Positions 24,291-32,446 of a stretch of 35,396 nt of DNA are shown in pieces. The position numbers were made by a program, and so were the translations under genes. Location of the stretch: positions 1 to 35,396 of the forward strand of contig JAUNWX010000022.1 in the NCBI GenBank assembly GCA_030540075.1. The letters run 5' to 3'. Within the stretch, counting starts at the first letter, position 1, and every line of letters starts with the position of its first letter. Source of the DNA: Lachnospiraceae bacterium. GTDB taxonomy: Bacteria; Bacillota; Clostridia; Lachnospirales; Lachnospiraceae. The notes beneath the pieces are model-generated. The model was given only the letters and a program-made list of their open reading frames with translations. It was not told where the DNA came from and did not search any database.

Positions 24291-24394
24291 TCGGCATAAT
24301 CATAAAAGTTTTGTGAAATCTGTAACGCTTTCGTCGGTTATATTATGTTTTCCGGGCATATCGCGGGAGCTGTATGGACCGAGCGACGAGGAGA

Positions 24395-24468
24395 CATGAC
24401 CGGAGGGCTGCCGACAGAAGCACAGTACTGCGAGCTCGGAAAACTCTAAGTCAAGGGTCCTAAGCGGC
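24395..24468 (-). repeat. Solo copy of the dispersed repeat unit
   Basis: Read on the minus strand, GCTTAGGAC... TTAGAGTTTTCCGAGCTCGC AGTACTGTGCTTCTG closely matches the right arm at 15409-15455, followed by a GCCCTCCGG block as there. It lies in the 460-bp gap between the activase and rhomboid-like genes. Confidence 0.7.
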
Positions 24469-24487
24469 ACCTTTACGTATATTTTGC

Positions 24488-24516
24488 TTGAAAAACCGAG
24501 TGTCTGCATTTATACT
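24488..24516 (+). promoter_or_regulatory. Promoter of the rhomboid-like gene
   Basis: TTGAAA (24488-24493), a 17-base spacer and TATACT (24511-24516), about 94 bases before the TTG start. Confidence 0.75.
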
Positions 24517-24609
24517 CATCACGTGTTTTAGCTTCATGATGGGGTACTAGTATCAGGGGGCTGAAATTGATATTTTTATAACTACAGGATGCCTTGAAAG
24601 GAGTATATA

Positions 24610-25257
24610 TTGACCTTTTATCAGAAGCTGGAGCGGAGGTTCGGGAAGTATGCGGTTCCGAATCTTATGAAGTATATCTGCGTGATTTATGTGGTGGGTT
24701 ACCTCATCCAGATGTTTAATCCGCTTCTTTATTTTTATTATCTGGATCTGGATGCGGAGGCGATTCTGCATGGTCATATCTGGCGGATCATCACCTTTAT
24801 TTTCTATCCGCCATCGACGAGCTTTCTGTGGATGATCGTCGCGCTGTTCGTTTACTACAGTCTGGGGATGACGCTGGAGCGTGTCTGGGGGACGTTTAAG
24901 TATAATTTCTTCTATTTTACAGGTGTGATTCTGCTGGTGCTGTCGGCGATCCTGATTTATCTGGTGACCGGGTATTCGGTGCAGCTGTATCCGACCTACA
25001 TGACCTTCAGTATCTTCCTGGCGTATGCCCTGACATTTCCGGATACGACCTTCCTGCTGTATTTCATCATCCCGATCAAGGCGAAGTGGCTGGCGATCGG
25101 AGAAGTGGTCCTGTATCTTTTCTATTTCGTAGCCCTTCCGGGCCTCGGTAATAAGGTAGCGATCCTTACGAGCCTTCTGAATGTAGCGCTGTTCTTCTTC
25201 CTGACGAATCAGAAGCCGAAGAACAGAAACATCTACAACATGCGGGATTTCCGCTGA
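24610..25257 (+). CDS. Rhomboid-like integral membrane protein, probably inactive
   Basis: The 215-residue protein has about six membrane segments (about 20-38, 58-85, 95-118, 122-140, 150-170, 178-196). HGHIWRIITFIF (54-65) corresponds to the conserved W-R loop of rhomboids. The GxSG serine motif and the catalytic histidine of rhomboid proteases are not seen, so it is probably a pseudoprotease of the rhomboid/derlin type. The start is TTG 24610 after AAGGAG (24598-24603). The tail after the last helix is short and basic (QKPKNRNIYNMRDF). It is a single gene with its own promoter. Confidence 0.75.
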   Translation: MTFYQKLERRFGKYAVPNLMKYICVIYVVGYLIQMFNPLLYFYYLDLDAEAILHGHIWRIITFIFYPPSTSFLWMIVALFVYYSLGMTLERVWGTFKYNFFYFTGVILLVLSAILIYLVTGYSVQLYPTYMTFSIFLAYALTFPDTTFLLYFIIPIKAKWLAIGEVVLYLFYFVALPGLGNKVAILTSLLNVALFFFLTNQKPKNRNIYNMRDFR

Positions 25258-25459
25258 TCCACTGCGGCGACAGACCTGCGCGAAACCACTGTCCAGCCGG
25301 ACAGCAGGATGCGCGGCGGTCATCCGAACGTCACGCGAAGCCATCGGCCTTCTGGCCGGAGACATTGGCACACGAAACTGCGAGCATGCACCGGATTTCC
25401 CGGCGCTTGACATAAATGCCGGACACAGTACCGGCCGGTTCTAAAAAGAGGAGAATTTT
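25258..25459. other. Intergenic region upstream of pyk
   Basis: The 200 GC-rich bases contain a perfect TTGACA at 25407-25412, but the expected -10 position is GC-rich (TACCGG at 25429), so the pyk promoter is unclear. Short inverted words CCGGACA/TGTCCAGCCGG occur. No T-run terminator for the upstream gene is obvious. The pyk ribosome binding site is GAGGAG at about 25448. Confidence 0.4.
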
Positions 25460-26890
25460 ATGAGAAAGACGAAGATTGTATGTACACTTGGACCGAATGA
25501 GAACGATTACGAGCTGATGAAGAAGCTCGCAGAGAAGATGGACGTGGCACGTTTCAACTTCTCGCATGGCAGCCATCAGGAGCACCTCGGCCGTCTCGCG
25601 CTGCTGAAGCAGGCACGTAAGGATACCGGTCGTGAGATCGCGGCACTGCTGGATACGAAGGGACCGGAGATCCGTACCGGTGAGCTCGAGGATCACAAGA
25701 AGGTGATGCTGGAGACCGGTAAGGAGATCGTACTGACCATCGACGAGTGCATCGGAAATGCATCTCGTGTATACATCAACTATGACGGGCTCAATGAAGA
25801 CGTCCAGGAGGGCAGCACCATCCTGATCGATGATGGCCTCATCGGGCTGAAGGTGGAGCGCGTCGAGGGCGCGGACATCCACTGCCTCATCACAAACGGT
25901 GGTGAGCTCGGCGAGAAGAAGGGCGTGAATGTGCCGAACGTCAGCATCCGTCTTCCGGGCCTGACCGAGAAGGATATCGAGGACATCAAGTTCGGTATCG
26001 AGGAGGGCTTCGATTTCGTAGCCGCTTCCTTCGTACGTAATGCAGAGACCATCGAGCAGATCCGTGCACTGATCAGTGAGGCAGGCTCCAGCATGAAGAT
26101 CATCGCGAAGATCGAGTCCCAGGAGGGTCTGGATAATCTTGACGCCATCATCGCCGCAGCCGATGGTATCATGGTGGCTCGTGGTGACCTCGGTGTCGAG
26201 ATCGATGCGAAGCGTCTGCCGCAGCTCCAGAAGGAGATGATCCACAAGTGTAACTATGCGGGCAAGCTCGTCATCACGGCGACCCAGATGCTCGATTCCA
26301 TGATCCGTAATCCGCGTCCGACGAGAGCAGAGGTAACCGACGTTGCAAACGCTGTTTACAACGGCACCGACGCCGTGATGCTGTCCGGCGAGACCGCGGC
26401 CGGCAAGTACCCGATCGAGGCCCTCGATATGATGGCATCCATCGTTGAGTACACCGAGCAGTTCCTCGACTACACACAGTATAAGAAGCGGAACGTCGAT
26501 GAGAGCACCTACGCAAACATCTCCAATGCTGTCTGCGCAGCGTCTGTCACCACCGCGAGTGAGCTTGACGCCAAGGCACTCATCGTGCCGACCCTGTCCG
26601 GCTCGACTGCGAAGCTGATTTCGAAGTACCGCCCGAAGACCCACATCTATGCGATGTCCCCGAGCCAGGGAACCGTTCGCCAGATGATGCTCCTCTGGGG
26701 CGTCACCCCGATCTGGGCGAGAAGAGCCGACACCACCGACGAACTCTTCGAGTCCTCCATGGAGGAGCTCCGCGACCGCAACATCGTCGAGAAGGGTGAC
26801 CTCTGCGTCATCACCGCCGGCGTACTCTCCCGCATGAACCGCAACCAGCCGGTAACCGCGACGAACATCATGAGAGTTATGCAGGCTTGA
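25460..26890 (+). CDS. pyk: Pyruvate kinase
   Basis: The 476-residue glycolytic enzyme transfers phosphate from phosphoenolpyruvate to ADP. It has the N-terminal TKIVCTLGP, RFNFSHG at 31-37, the active-site segment IIAKIESQEG at 214-223 (K217, E219), MVARGDLG at 238-245 (D243) and TATQMLDSM. It lacks the C-terminal PEP-utiliser extension of Bacillus pyruvate kinase. ATG 25460 follows GAGGAG. Its pyruvate product feeds the PflB reaction encoded in the same window. It lies 29 bases before lysA and is probably cotranscribed with it. Confidence 0.97.
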   Translation: MRKTKIVCTLGPNENDYELMKKLAEKMDVARFNFSHGSHQEHLGRLALLKQARKDTGREIAALLDTKGPEIRTGELEDHKKVMLETGKEIVLTIDECIGNASRVYINYDGLNEDVQEGSTILIDDGLIGLKVERVEGADIHCLITNGGELGEKKGVNVPNVSIRLPGLTEKDIEDIKFGIEEGFDFVAASFVRNAETIEQIRALISEAGSSMKIIAKIESQEGLDNLDAIIAAADGIMVARGDLGVEIDAKRLPQLQKEMIHKCNYAGKLVITATQMLDSMIRNPRPTRAEVTDVANAVYNGTDAVMLSGETAAGKYPIEALDMMASIVEYTEQFLDYTQYKKRNVDESTYANISNAVCAASVTTASELDAKALIVPTLSGSTAKLISKYRPKTHIYAMSPSQGTVRQMMLLWGVTPIWARRADTTDELFESSMEELRDRNIVEKGDLCVITAGVLSRMNRNQPVTATNIMRVMQA

Positions 26891-26919
26891 CATTAGATTT
26901 TACAAACGTGGAGGAAACC

Positions 26920-28185
26920 ATGAAAACACCATATATCACACTGGACCAGGTGAAGGAAATCGCACAGACCTACCCGACCCCTTTCTATCTGTATGACGAG
27001 AAGGGCATCCGTGAGAATGCGCGGAAGGTATATAAGGCCTTCAGCTGGAATAAGGGCTTCAAGGAGTATTTCGCGGTCAAGGCGACCCCGAACCCGTCCA
27101 TCCTTCGTATTCTGAAGGAAGAAGGCTGCGGTACGGACTGCAGCTCCCTCACCGAGCTTCAGATGTCCGACGCCTGCGGCTTCCACGGCCACGACATCAT
27201 GTTTTCCTCGAACGACACACCACTCGAGGAGTATAAGGTCGCGAACGAGCTCGGCGCCATCATCAACCTCGATGACTTCACGAACATCCAGGAACTGAAG
27301 GATACCCTGGGCAGCTTCCCGGAGACCATGAGCCTCCGCTACAACCCGGGCGGATACTTCCGCATCGCAAACACCATCATGGATAACCCGCAGGACGCGA
27401 AGTACGGCATGACCACCGCACAGCTGATCGAGGGCTACCGTATCCTGAAGGAGGGCGGCGTCAAGCACTTCGGCATGCACGCCTTCCTCGCATCCAACAC
27501 CGTGACGAACGACTACTACCCGACCCTGGCGAAGGAGCTCTTCGAGCTCGCCGTCAAGATCAAGGCAGAGACCGGCGTGGAGCTTGATTTCATCAACCTC
27601 TCCGGCGGTGTCGGCGTGCCTTACAAGCCGGACCAGAAGCCGAACGACATCGAGGCGATCGGTGAGGGCGTTCACCGCGTATTCGATGAGGTCCTCGTAC
27701 CGCACGGCCTCGGCGACATCCGCATCTTCACCGAGATGGGCCGCTTCATGCTGGCACCATACGGCGCGCTGATCACGAAGGTCATCCACTTCAAGCATAC
27801 CTATAAGGAGTATGCTGGCGTGGATGCCTGTGCGGTCAACCTCATGCGCCCGGCGATGTACGGTGCATACCATCACATCACCGTCCTCGGCAAGGAGAAC
27901 GCAGCCTGCGACCATACCTATGACGTGACCGGCTCCCTCTGCGAGAACAACGACAAGTTCGCCATCGACCGCGAACTTCCGGAGCTCGAGAAGGGCGACT
28001 ACCTCTTCATCCACGACGCCGGCGCGCACGGCTTCGCGATGGGCTATAACTACAACGGTAAGCTCTGGTCTGCCGAGCTCCTGCTCCGCGAAGACGGCTC
28101 CGTCAAGCTCATCCGCCGCGCCGAGACCCCGAAGGACTACTTCGCCACCCTTGACATCGACGACTGCATGAAGAAGTACCTCTGA
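26920..28185 (+). CDS. lysA: Diaminopimelate decarboxylase
   Basis: The 421-residue fold type III (alanine racemase-like) PLP decarboxylase converts meso-diaminopimelate to lysine. The PLP lysine is K54 in YFAVKATPNP. LSGGVGVPY is the glycine-rich phosphate-binding loop, and GSLCENNDKFA carries the conserved cysteine/glutamate of the substrate site near the C-terminus. The start ATG 26920 follows GGAGG; the frame opens to 26887 over the pyk stop. The sequence is somewhat unlike classical LysA, so another basic amino acid decarboxylase of the same fold is possible but less likely. Confidence 0.88.
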   Translation: MKTPYITLDQVKEIAQTYPTPFYLYDEKGIRENARKVYKAFSWNKGFKEYFAVKATPNPSILRILKEEGCGTDCSSLTELQMSDACGFHGHDIMFSSNDTPLEEYKVANELGAIINLDDFTNIQELKDTLGSFPETMSLRYNPGGYFRIANTIMDNPQDAKYGMTTAQLIEGYRILKEGGVKHFGMHAFLASNTVTNDYYPTLAKELFELAVKIKAETGVELDFINLSGGVGVPYKPDQKPNDIEAIGEGVHRVFDEVLVPHGLGDIRIFTEMGRFMLAPYGALITKVIHFKHTYKEYAGVDACAVNLMRPAMYGAYHHITVLGKENAACDHTYDVTGSLCENNDKFAIDRELPELEKGDYLFIHDAGAHGFAMGYNYNGKLWSAELLLREDGSVKLIRRAETPKDYFATLDIDDCMKKYL

Positions 28186-28208
28186 TATCAGATAAATATT
28201 CTTTGAGG

Positions 28209-28239
28209 GACCCGGAGGACTGCCTCCGGGTCTTTTTTT
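28209..28239 (+). terminator. Terminator of pyk-lysA
   Basis: A perfect 10-bp stem GACCCGGAGG/CCTCCGGGTC with ACTG loop, followed by seven T. Confidence 0.95.
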
Positions 28240-28284
28240 GCCACGTTTCGGCGAATTGCCGAGGCCTCGCATCGTGCGAGGTTC

Positions 28285-28313
28285 TTGCGTATTTGCGCGA
28301 CTGTTGTTATAAT
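28285..28313 (+). promoter_or_regulatory. Promoter of hisS-aspS
   Basis: TTGCGT (28285-28290), a 17-base spacer and TATAAT (28308-28313), preceded by TGT. The leader to hisS is under 35 nt, so there is no room for a T-box. A hairpin CCTCGCA/TGCGAGG (28265-28281) lies just upstream of the -35. Confidence 0.8.
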
Positions 28314-28348
28314 TAAAGGCCGTATTAACATGGATATGAGGTACAGCT

Positions 28349-29620
28349 ATGGCATTAAAGAAGAAACCGGTCACCGGTATGAAGGACATCCTCCCGAGAG
28401 AGATGGAGCTTCGCCAGTATGTTCTGAGCGAAATCCGCAGAACCTATAAGGAGTTCGGCTTTACAGAAATCGAGACCCCGGTCGTCGAGCACATCGAGAA
28501 CCTGCTCAGCAAGCAGGGCGGCGATAACGAGAAGCTGATTTTCAAGGTACAGAAGCGCGGCGATAAACTGGAAAGTGCATTCCAGTCCGGCGATCTGGAC
28601 GCACTCGCAGATTCCGGCCTCCGCTATGATCTGACCCTTCCGCTGAGCCGTTTCTACAGCCAGAACCAGGCACAGCTCCCGAGCCCGTTCAAGGCGCTCC
28701 AGATCGGACCTGTTTTCCGTGCGGATCGTCCGCAGAAGGGCCGTTTCCGTGAGTTCGTGCAATGTGACATCGACATCTTCGGCGATGGCAGCAACGTCGC
28801 GGAGATCGAGCTGATCCTCGCCATCTCCACCCTGCTGAACCGCATTGGCTTCGGTGAGAAGTATAATTTCTCCATCGTGATCAACGACCGTGAGATCCTT
28901 CGCGGCATGCAGGCCTACGCCGGCTTCCTTGCAGACGACTTCGAGAAGGTCTGCATCAGCCTCGATAAGGCCGACAAGATCGGAAACGACGGCGTAAAGG
29001 CAGAGCTCCTTTCCCTCGGCTACGAGGAGAGCGTGATCGATAAGTATCAGGCACTGCTTGCCACCATCGGTACGGGCGCGCAGGATATCCGCACACTCGG
29101 TGAGAAGCTGAAGGATGTGCTCCCGGAGAGTGTCACCGACAACCTCGCCACCATCGTGGAGACGGTGGCTGCGGTCAAGAGCGTCAATGTAAAGGTCCTC
29201 TTCGATCCGACCCTCGTACGTGGTATGGGCTACTATACCGGTCCGATCTTCGAGATTCGTGCCGAGGGCTTCAGCGGCTCCGTCGGCGGTGGCGGACGCT
29301 ATGACCGTATGGTCGGCAAGTTCACAGGTCAGGATACCCCGGCCGTCGGCTTCTCCATCGGCTTCGAGCGTATCATCACCATCATGCTCGACGCAGACGA
29401 GAAGGTTCCGGGTGAGGGCACGAAGGTGGCCTTCCTCCTCGATAAGAACCTCGACCGTGCGAAGACCGCCGAGGCGATCAGCGAAGCGATGACACGTCGT
29501 CTTCAGGGAGAGACCGTCCTGGTATCCCGCATGAATAAGAACAAGAAGTTCCAGAAGGAGCAGCTTACATCCGAGGGATATACCGAGTTTAAGGAATTCT
29601 ATCAGGATTCATTACAGTAA
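28349..29620 (+). CDS. hisS: Histidine-tRNA ligase
   Basis: The 423-residue class II synthetase has motif 2 in GPVFRADRPQKGRFREFVQCD, the histidine-specific loop LVRGMGYYTGPIFEI, GGGGRYDRM and motif 3 AVGFSIGFERI. A C-terminal anticodon-binding domain starts near residue 330. It charges tRNA-His in the cytosol. ATG 28349 has TGAGG eight bases upstream. It is followed after 33 bases by aspS, the common hisS-aspS order of Firmicutes. Confidence 0.96.
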   Translation: MALKKKPVTGMKDILPREMELRQYVLSEIRRTYKEFGFTEIETPVVEHIENLLSKQGGDNEKLIFKVQKRGDKLESAFQSGDLDALADSGLRYDLTLPLSRFYSQNQAQLPSPFKALQIGPVFRADRPQKGRFREFVQCDIDIFGDGSNVAEIELILAISTLLNRIGFGEKYNFSIVINDREILRGMQAYAGFLADDFEKVCISLDKADKIGNDGVKAELLSLGYEESVIDKYQALLATIGTGAQDIRTLGEKLKDVLPESVTDNLATIVETVAAVKSVNVKVLFDPTLVRGMGYYTGPIFEIRAEGFSGSVGGGGRYDRMVGKFTGQDTPAVGFSIGFERIITIMLDADEKVPGEGTKVAFLLDKNLDRAKTAEAISEAMTRRLQGETVLVSRMNKNKKFQKEQLTSEGYTEFKEFYQDSLQ

Positions 29621-29653
29621 TTCATTTCATTCTATATATAAGAGGTAAAAGCT

Positions 29654-31468
29654 ATGGCAGAGTCTATGAAAGGTCTGCACAGAACGTGCAGATGTACAGA
29701 GCTTGACGAGTCCTATATCGACAGAGAAGTCACCATGATGGGCTGGGTTCAGCGCTCCAGAAACAAGGGCGGTCTGATCTTTACAGACCTTCGTGATCGT
29801 ACCGGTCTCCTCCAGATCGTGTTCGAGGAGTCCGAGTGTGGCACCGAGGTATTTGAGAAGGCGGCGAAGCTCCGTTCGGAGTTCGTGATCGCGGTGACCG
29901 GTATCGTGCGTTCCCGTGGTAAGGATGCCAACAAGGATATGAAGACAGGAAGCATCGAGATTTCTGCCAGAGCACTGCGTATTCTCGCCGAGTCCGAGAC
30001 ACCACCATTCCCGATCGAGGATGGTATCCCGACGAACGAGAACACCCGTCTCAAGTATCGTTACCTCGATCTTCGTCGTCCGGAGCTTGCAAAGCGTATC
30101 ATGACGAGAGCGAAGATCGCCTATCTGATCCGCAGCTTCATGAGTGAGAACGGCTTCCTTGAGATCGAGACCCCGACCCTCATCAAGTCCACCCCGGAGG
30201 GTGCGAGAGACTTCCTCGTACCGTCCCGTATGCACCACGGCTCCTTCTATGCACTGCCGCAGTCTCCGCAGCTCCTGAAGCAGCTCCTCATGGTATCCGG
30301 TTTCGACCGTTACTTCCAGCTCGCACGCTGCTACCGTGATGAGGACCTCCGTGCCGATCGTCAGCCGGAGTTCACCCAGGTGGATATGGAGCTCAGCTTC
30401 GTGGATGTCGATGATGTCATCGAGGTCAATGAGCGTCTGCTGAAGTACATCTTCAAGGAGGTGTGCGATGTAGACATTGAACTCCCGATCATGCGGATGC
30501 CATGGATCGACGCGATGAACCAGTACGGCTCCGATAAGCCGGATATGCGTTTCGAGATGCTGCTCCACGATGTCACCGAGGTGGTGAAGGACTGTGGCTT
30601 CGGCGTGTTCTCCGCATGCGCGAAGGACGGCGGTATGATCAAGGGCCTGAATGTCAAGGGTCAGGCGAAGATGCCGCGTAAGCACATCGATAAGTACACC
30701 GAGCTCGTGAAGGGCTACGGCGCGAAGGGCCTTGCTTACCTCGCAATCAACGAGGACGGCAGCTATAAGTCCAGCTTCGCGAAGTTCATGACCGAAGAGG
30801 AGCTGAAGGCACTCTGCGCTGAGATGGGCGGCGAGCCGGGCGACCTCCTCATGTTCGTATCCGACACGAAGAACACGACCGTATGGAGCGCGCTTGGGGC
30901 ACTTCGTCTCCAGCTCGGTGCAGACCTCGATCTCATCGACCTTAAGGCGTGGAAGTTCCTCTGGGTAACCGAGTTCCCGATGTTCGAGTGGTCCGATGAG
31001 CTCGGTCGTTACCAGGCGATGCATCATCCGTTCACGATGCCGATGGAGGAGGACCTCCCGATGATCGATACCGATCAGGGTGCCGTACGTGCGAAGGCAT
31101 ACGATATCGTCCTCAACGGTACGGAGCTCGGCGGTGGTTCGGTTCGTATCCACCAGGCCGACGTCCAGGAGAAGATGCTTGAGAAGCTCGGATTCACACC
31201 GGAGAAGGCACAGAAGCAGTTTGGCTTCCTCATGCAGGCCTTCAAGTACGGTGTACCGCCTCACGCTGGTCTCGCGTACGGCCTCGACCGTCTCGCGATG
31301 TGGATGGTTGGCTCCGACACGATCCGTGACGTCATCGCCTTCCCGAAGATCAAGGATGGCTCCGATCCGATGATGGATGCACCGGCACCGGTATTTGATG
31401 AGTCACAGCTCACCGACCTCGGCATCGCCGTGGTTCCGGAGGAGGCAGAGGAGAAGACGGAAGAGTGA
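29654..31468 (+). CDS. aspS: Aspartate-tRNA ligase
   Basis: The 604-residue bacterial-type AspRS has an N-terminal OB-fold anticodon-binding domain (MGWVQRSRNKGGLIFTDLRD), class II motif 2 (FQLARCYRDEDLRADRQPEFTQVD region), an inserted GAD domain in the middle (about 290-420), and motif 3 near PPHAGLAYGLDRLAMW. The length is typical of the bacterial form. The strongly biased codons suggest high expression. GAGG precedes ATG 29654. It is cotranscribed with hisS. Whether it is discriminating or also charges tRNA-Asn is not decided here. Confidence 0.96.
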   Translation: MAESMKGLHRTCRCTELDESYIDREVTMMGWVQRSRNKGGLIFTDLRDRTGLLQIVFEESECGTEVFEKAAKLRSEFVIAVTGIVRSRGKDANKDMKTGSIEISARALRILAESETPPFPIEDGIPTNENTRLKYRYLDLRRPELAKRIMTRAKIAYLIRSFMSENGFLEIETPTLIKSTPEGARDFLVPSRMHHGSFYALPQSPQLLKQLLMVSGFDRYFQLARCYRDEDLRADRQPEFTQVDMELSFVDVDDVIEVNERLLKYIFKEVCDVDIELPIMRMPWIDAMNQYGSDKPDMRFEMLLHDVTEVVKDCGFGVFSACAKDGGMIKGLNVKGQAKMPRKHIDKYTELVKGYGAKGLAYLAINEDGSYKSSFAKFMTEEELKALCAEMGGEPGDLLMFVSDTKNTTVWSALGALRLQLGADLDLIDLKAWKFLWVTEFPMFEWSDELGRYQAMHHPFTMPMEEDLPMIDTDQGAVRAKAYDIVLNGTELGGGSVRIHQADVQEKMLEKLGFTPEKAQKQFGFLMQAFKYGVPPHAGLAYGLDRLAMWMVGSDTIRDVIAFPKIKDGSDPMMDAPAPVFDESQLTDLGIAVVPEEAEEKTEE

Positions 31469-31752
31469 TTCCGCCGTGCATCTGTGAGGTCAATGTCTAC
31501 ATGATGCACCTGCATCGAAAATGTCTCGCAGCGCTGCACGGCACTGCGATTCCGAATTTTCTGTGAAAAATATAACCGGGACTTGCGCACTGTGCAGGTC
31601 TCGGTTTATTGTATATTAGAGGCGCTTCATCTGAAGCATGATCGAATTCTCCGGCATGGGCGCAGCCCTGCGTGCATGTAGACATTGGCCTGCGAAAAGA
31701 TATCGGCCGGAGTAGAAAAGAAGGCGGCAGCCGCCGCGATGAGGAAACGAAT
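31469..31752. other. Intergenic region after aspS
   Basis: It holds the terminator hairpin at 31574-31606. The word CAATGTCTACATG near 31490 is repeated in inverted orientation at 31673-31685. A GGCGG-CAG-CCGCC hairpin (about 31723) lies next to the ribosome binding site of the next gene. No coding frame is credible here. Confidence 0.45.
31574..31606 (+). terminator. Probable terminator of hisS-aspS
   Basis: Arms AACCGGGACTTGCGCA (31574-31589) and TGTGCAGGTCTCGGTT (31591-31606) pair along their length with three G-T wobbles, followed by TATTGTATATT rather than a pure T run. Confidence 0.6.
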
Positions 31753-32424
31753 TTGAATAAGGAACAGTTCCTGCATGATTTAACGGTCCAGCTCAACCTG
31801 AGCGTTTCAGATCAGGTGATTCGTGAGCAGATCGCATATTACGACAGCTATATCTGTGGAGAGGTCCGGAAGGGCCGCGCTGAGGCAGAGGTCATCGAGG
31901 AGCTCGGTTCGCCGAGACTGCTGGCGAAGACCATCATTGATACCGCCGAGGCGGCGGGCGATCCGATTGCGAACCAGGATGATGAGATCCGCGGCACGGT
32001 CGATCTCGAGCCGGATTCGGATGCCTTCGACCATTTCCGCCAGAACTACAGCGGCGCCGGTGCGCGCAGCTGCGAGACGGAGACAGAGGACGCGGAGACC
32101 GTGCGCCAGGGCTATGAGGACGAAAATCACCAGGAGCGCGAGAGCTACGCCGAGAACGGAAAGCGGAACGACAACGGCTGGAGCGACCCGTTCTACCGCC
32201 ATCATAACGAGCGGAAGGCGGAGCAGAGCAGCGCGGGCAGCAACGTGCATGTGTTTGACGCGAGCGGCTGGGGCTGCATCGCCGTCTTCATCATCTTCTT
32301 CCTGGTATTCCAGGTCCTTGTGGGCCTCATCGGTGGTGTGCTGGCATTCCTTTCGCCGGTACTGCTTCCGCTGCTGGTGATCTTCGTTGTACTCTGGCTC
32401 ATCAAGGGCATCATAAATCATTAA
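31753..32424 (+). CDS. DUF1700-like membrane protein
   Basis: The 223-residue protein begins with the DUF1700 pattern: NKEQFLHDLTVQL, then IAYYDSYICGEVRKG and EVIEELGSPRLLAKTIIDT (residues about 1-60). Proteins of this family often act with PadR-type regulators or envelope stress systems, but none is adjacent. Residues 80-160 are polar and acidic, without a domain. Two closely spaced hydrophobic segments end the protein (about 172-215), so it is anchored at the C-terminus with the N-terminal part probably cytoplasmic. The TTG start at 31753 is chosen because GATGAGG lies eight bases before it and the family alignment starts there. It is followed 22 bases later by the RNA methyltransferase. 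Confidence 0.7.
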   Translation: MNKEQFLHDLTVQLNLSVSDQVIREQIAYYDSYICGEVRKGRAEAEVIEELGSPRLLAKTIIDTAEAAGDPIANQDDEIRGTVDLEPDSDAFDHFRQNYSGAGARSCETETEDAETVRQGYEDENHQERESYAENGKRNDNGWSDPFYRHHNERKAEQSSAGSNVHVFDASGWGCIAVFIIFFLVFQVLVGLIGGVLAFLSPVLLPLLVIFVVLWLIKGIINH

Positions 32425-32446
32425 CCCATTACGAAAGGTTTATATA

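Noticed and set aside
28314-28348. T-box leader before hisS
   Set aside because: A good promoter lies only about 35 bases upstream of the gene, which leaves no room for a T-box.
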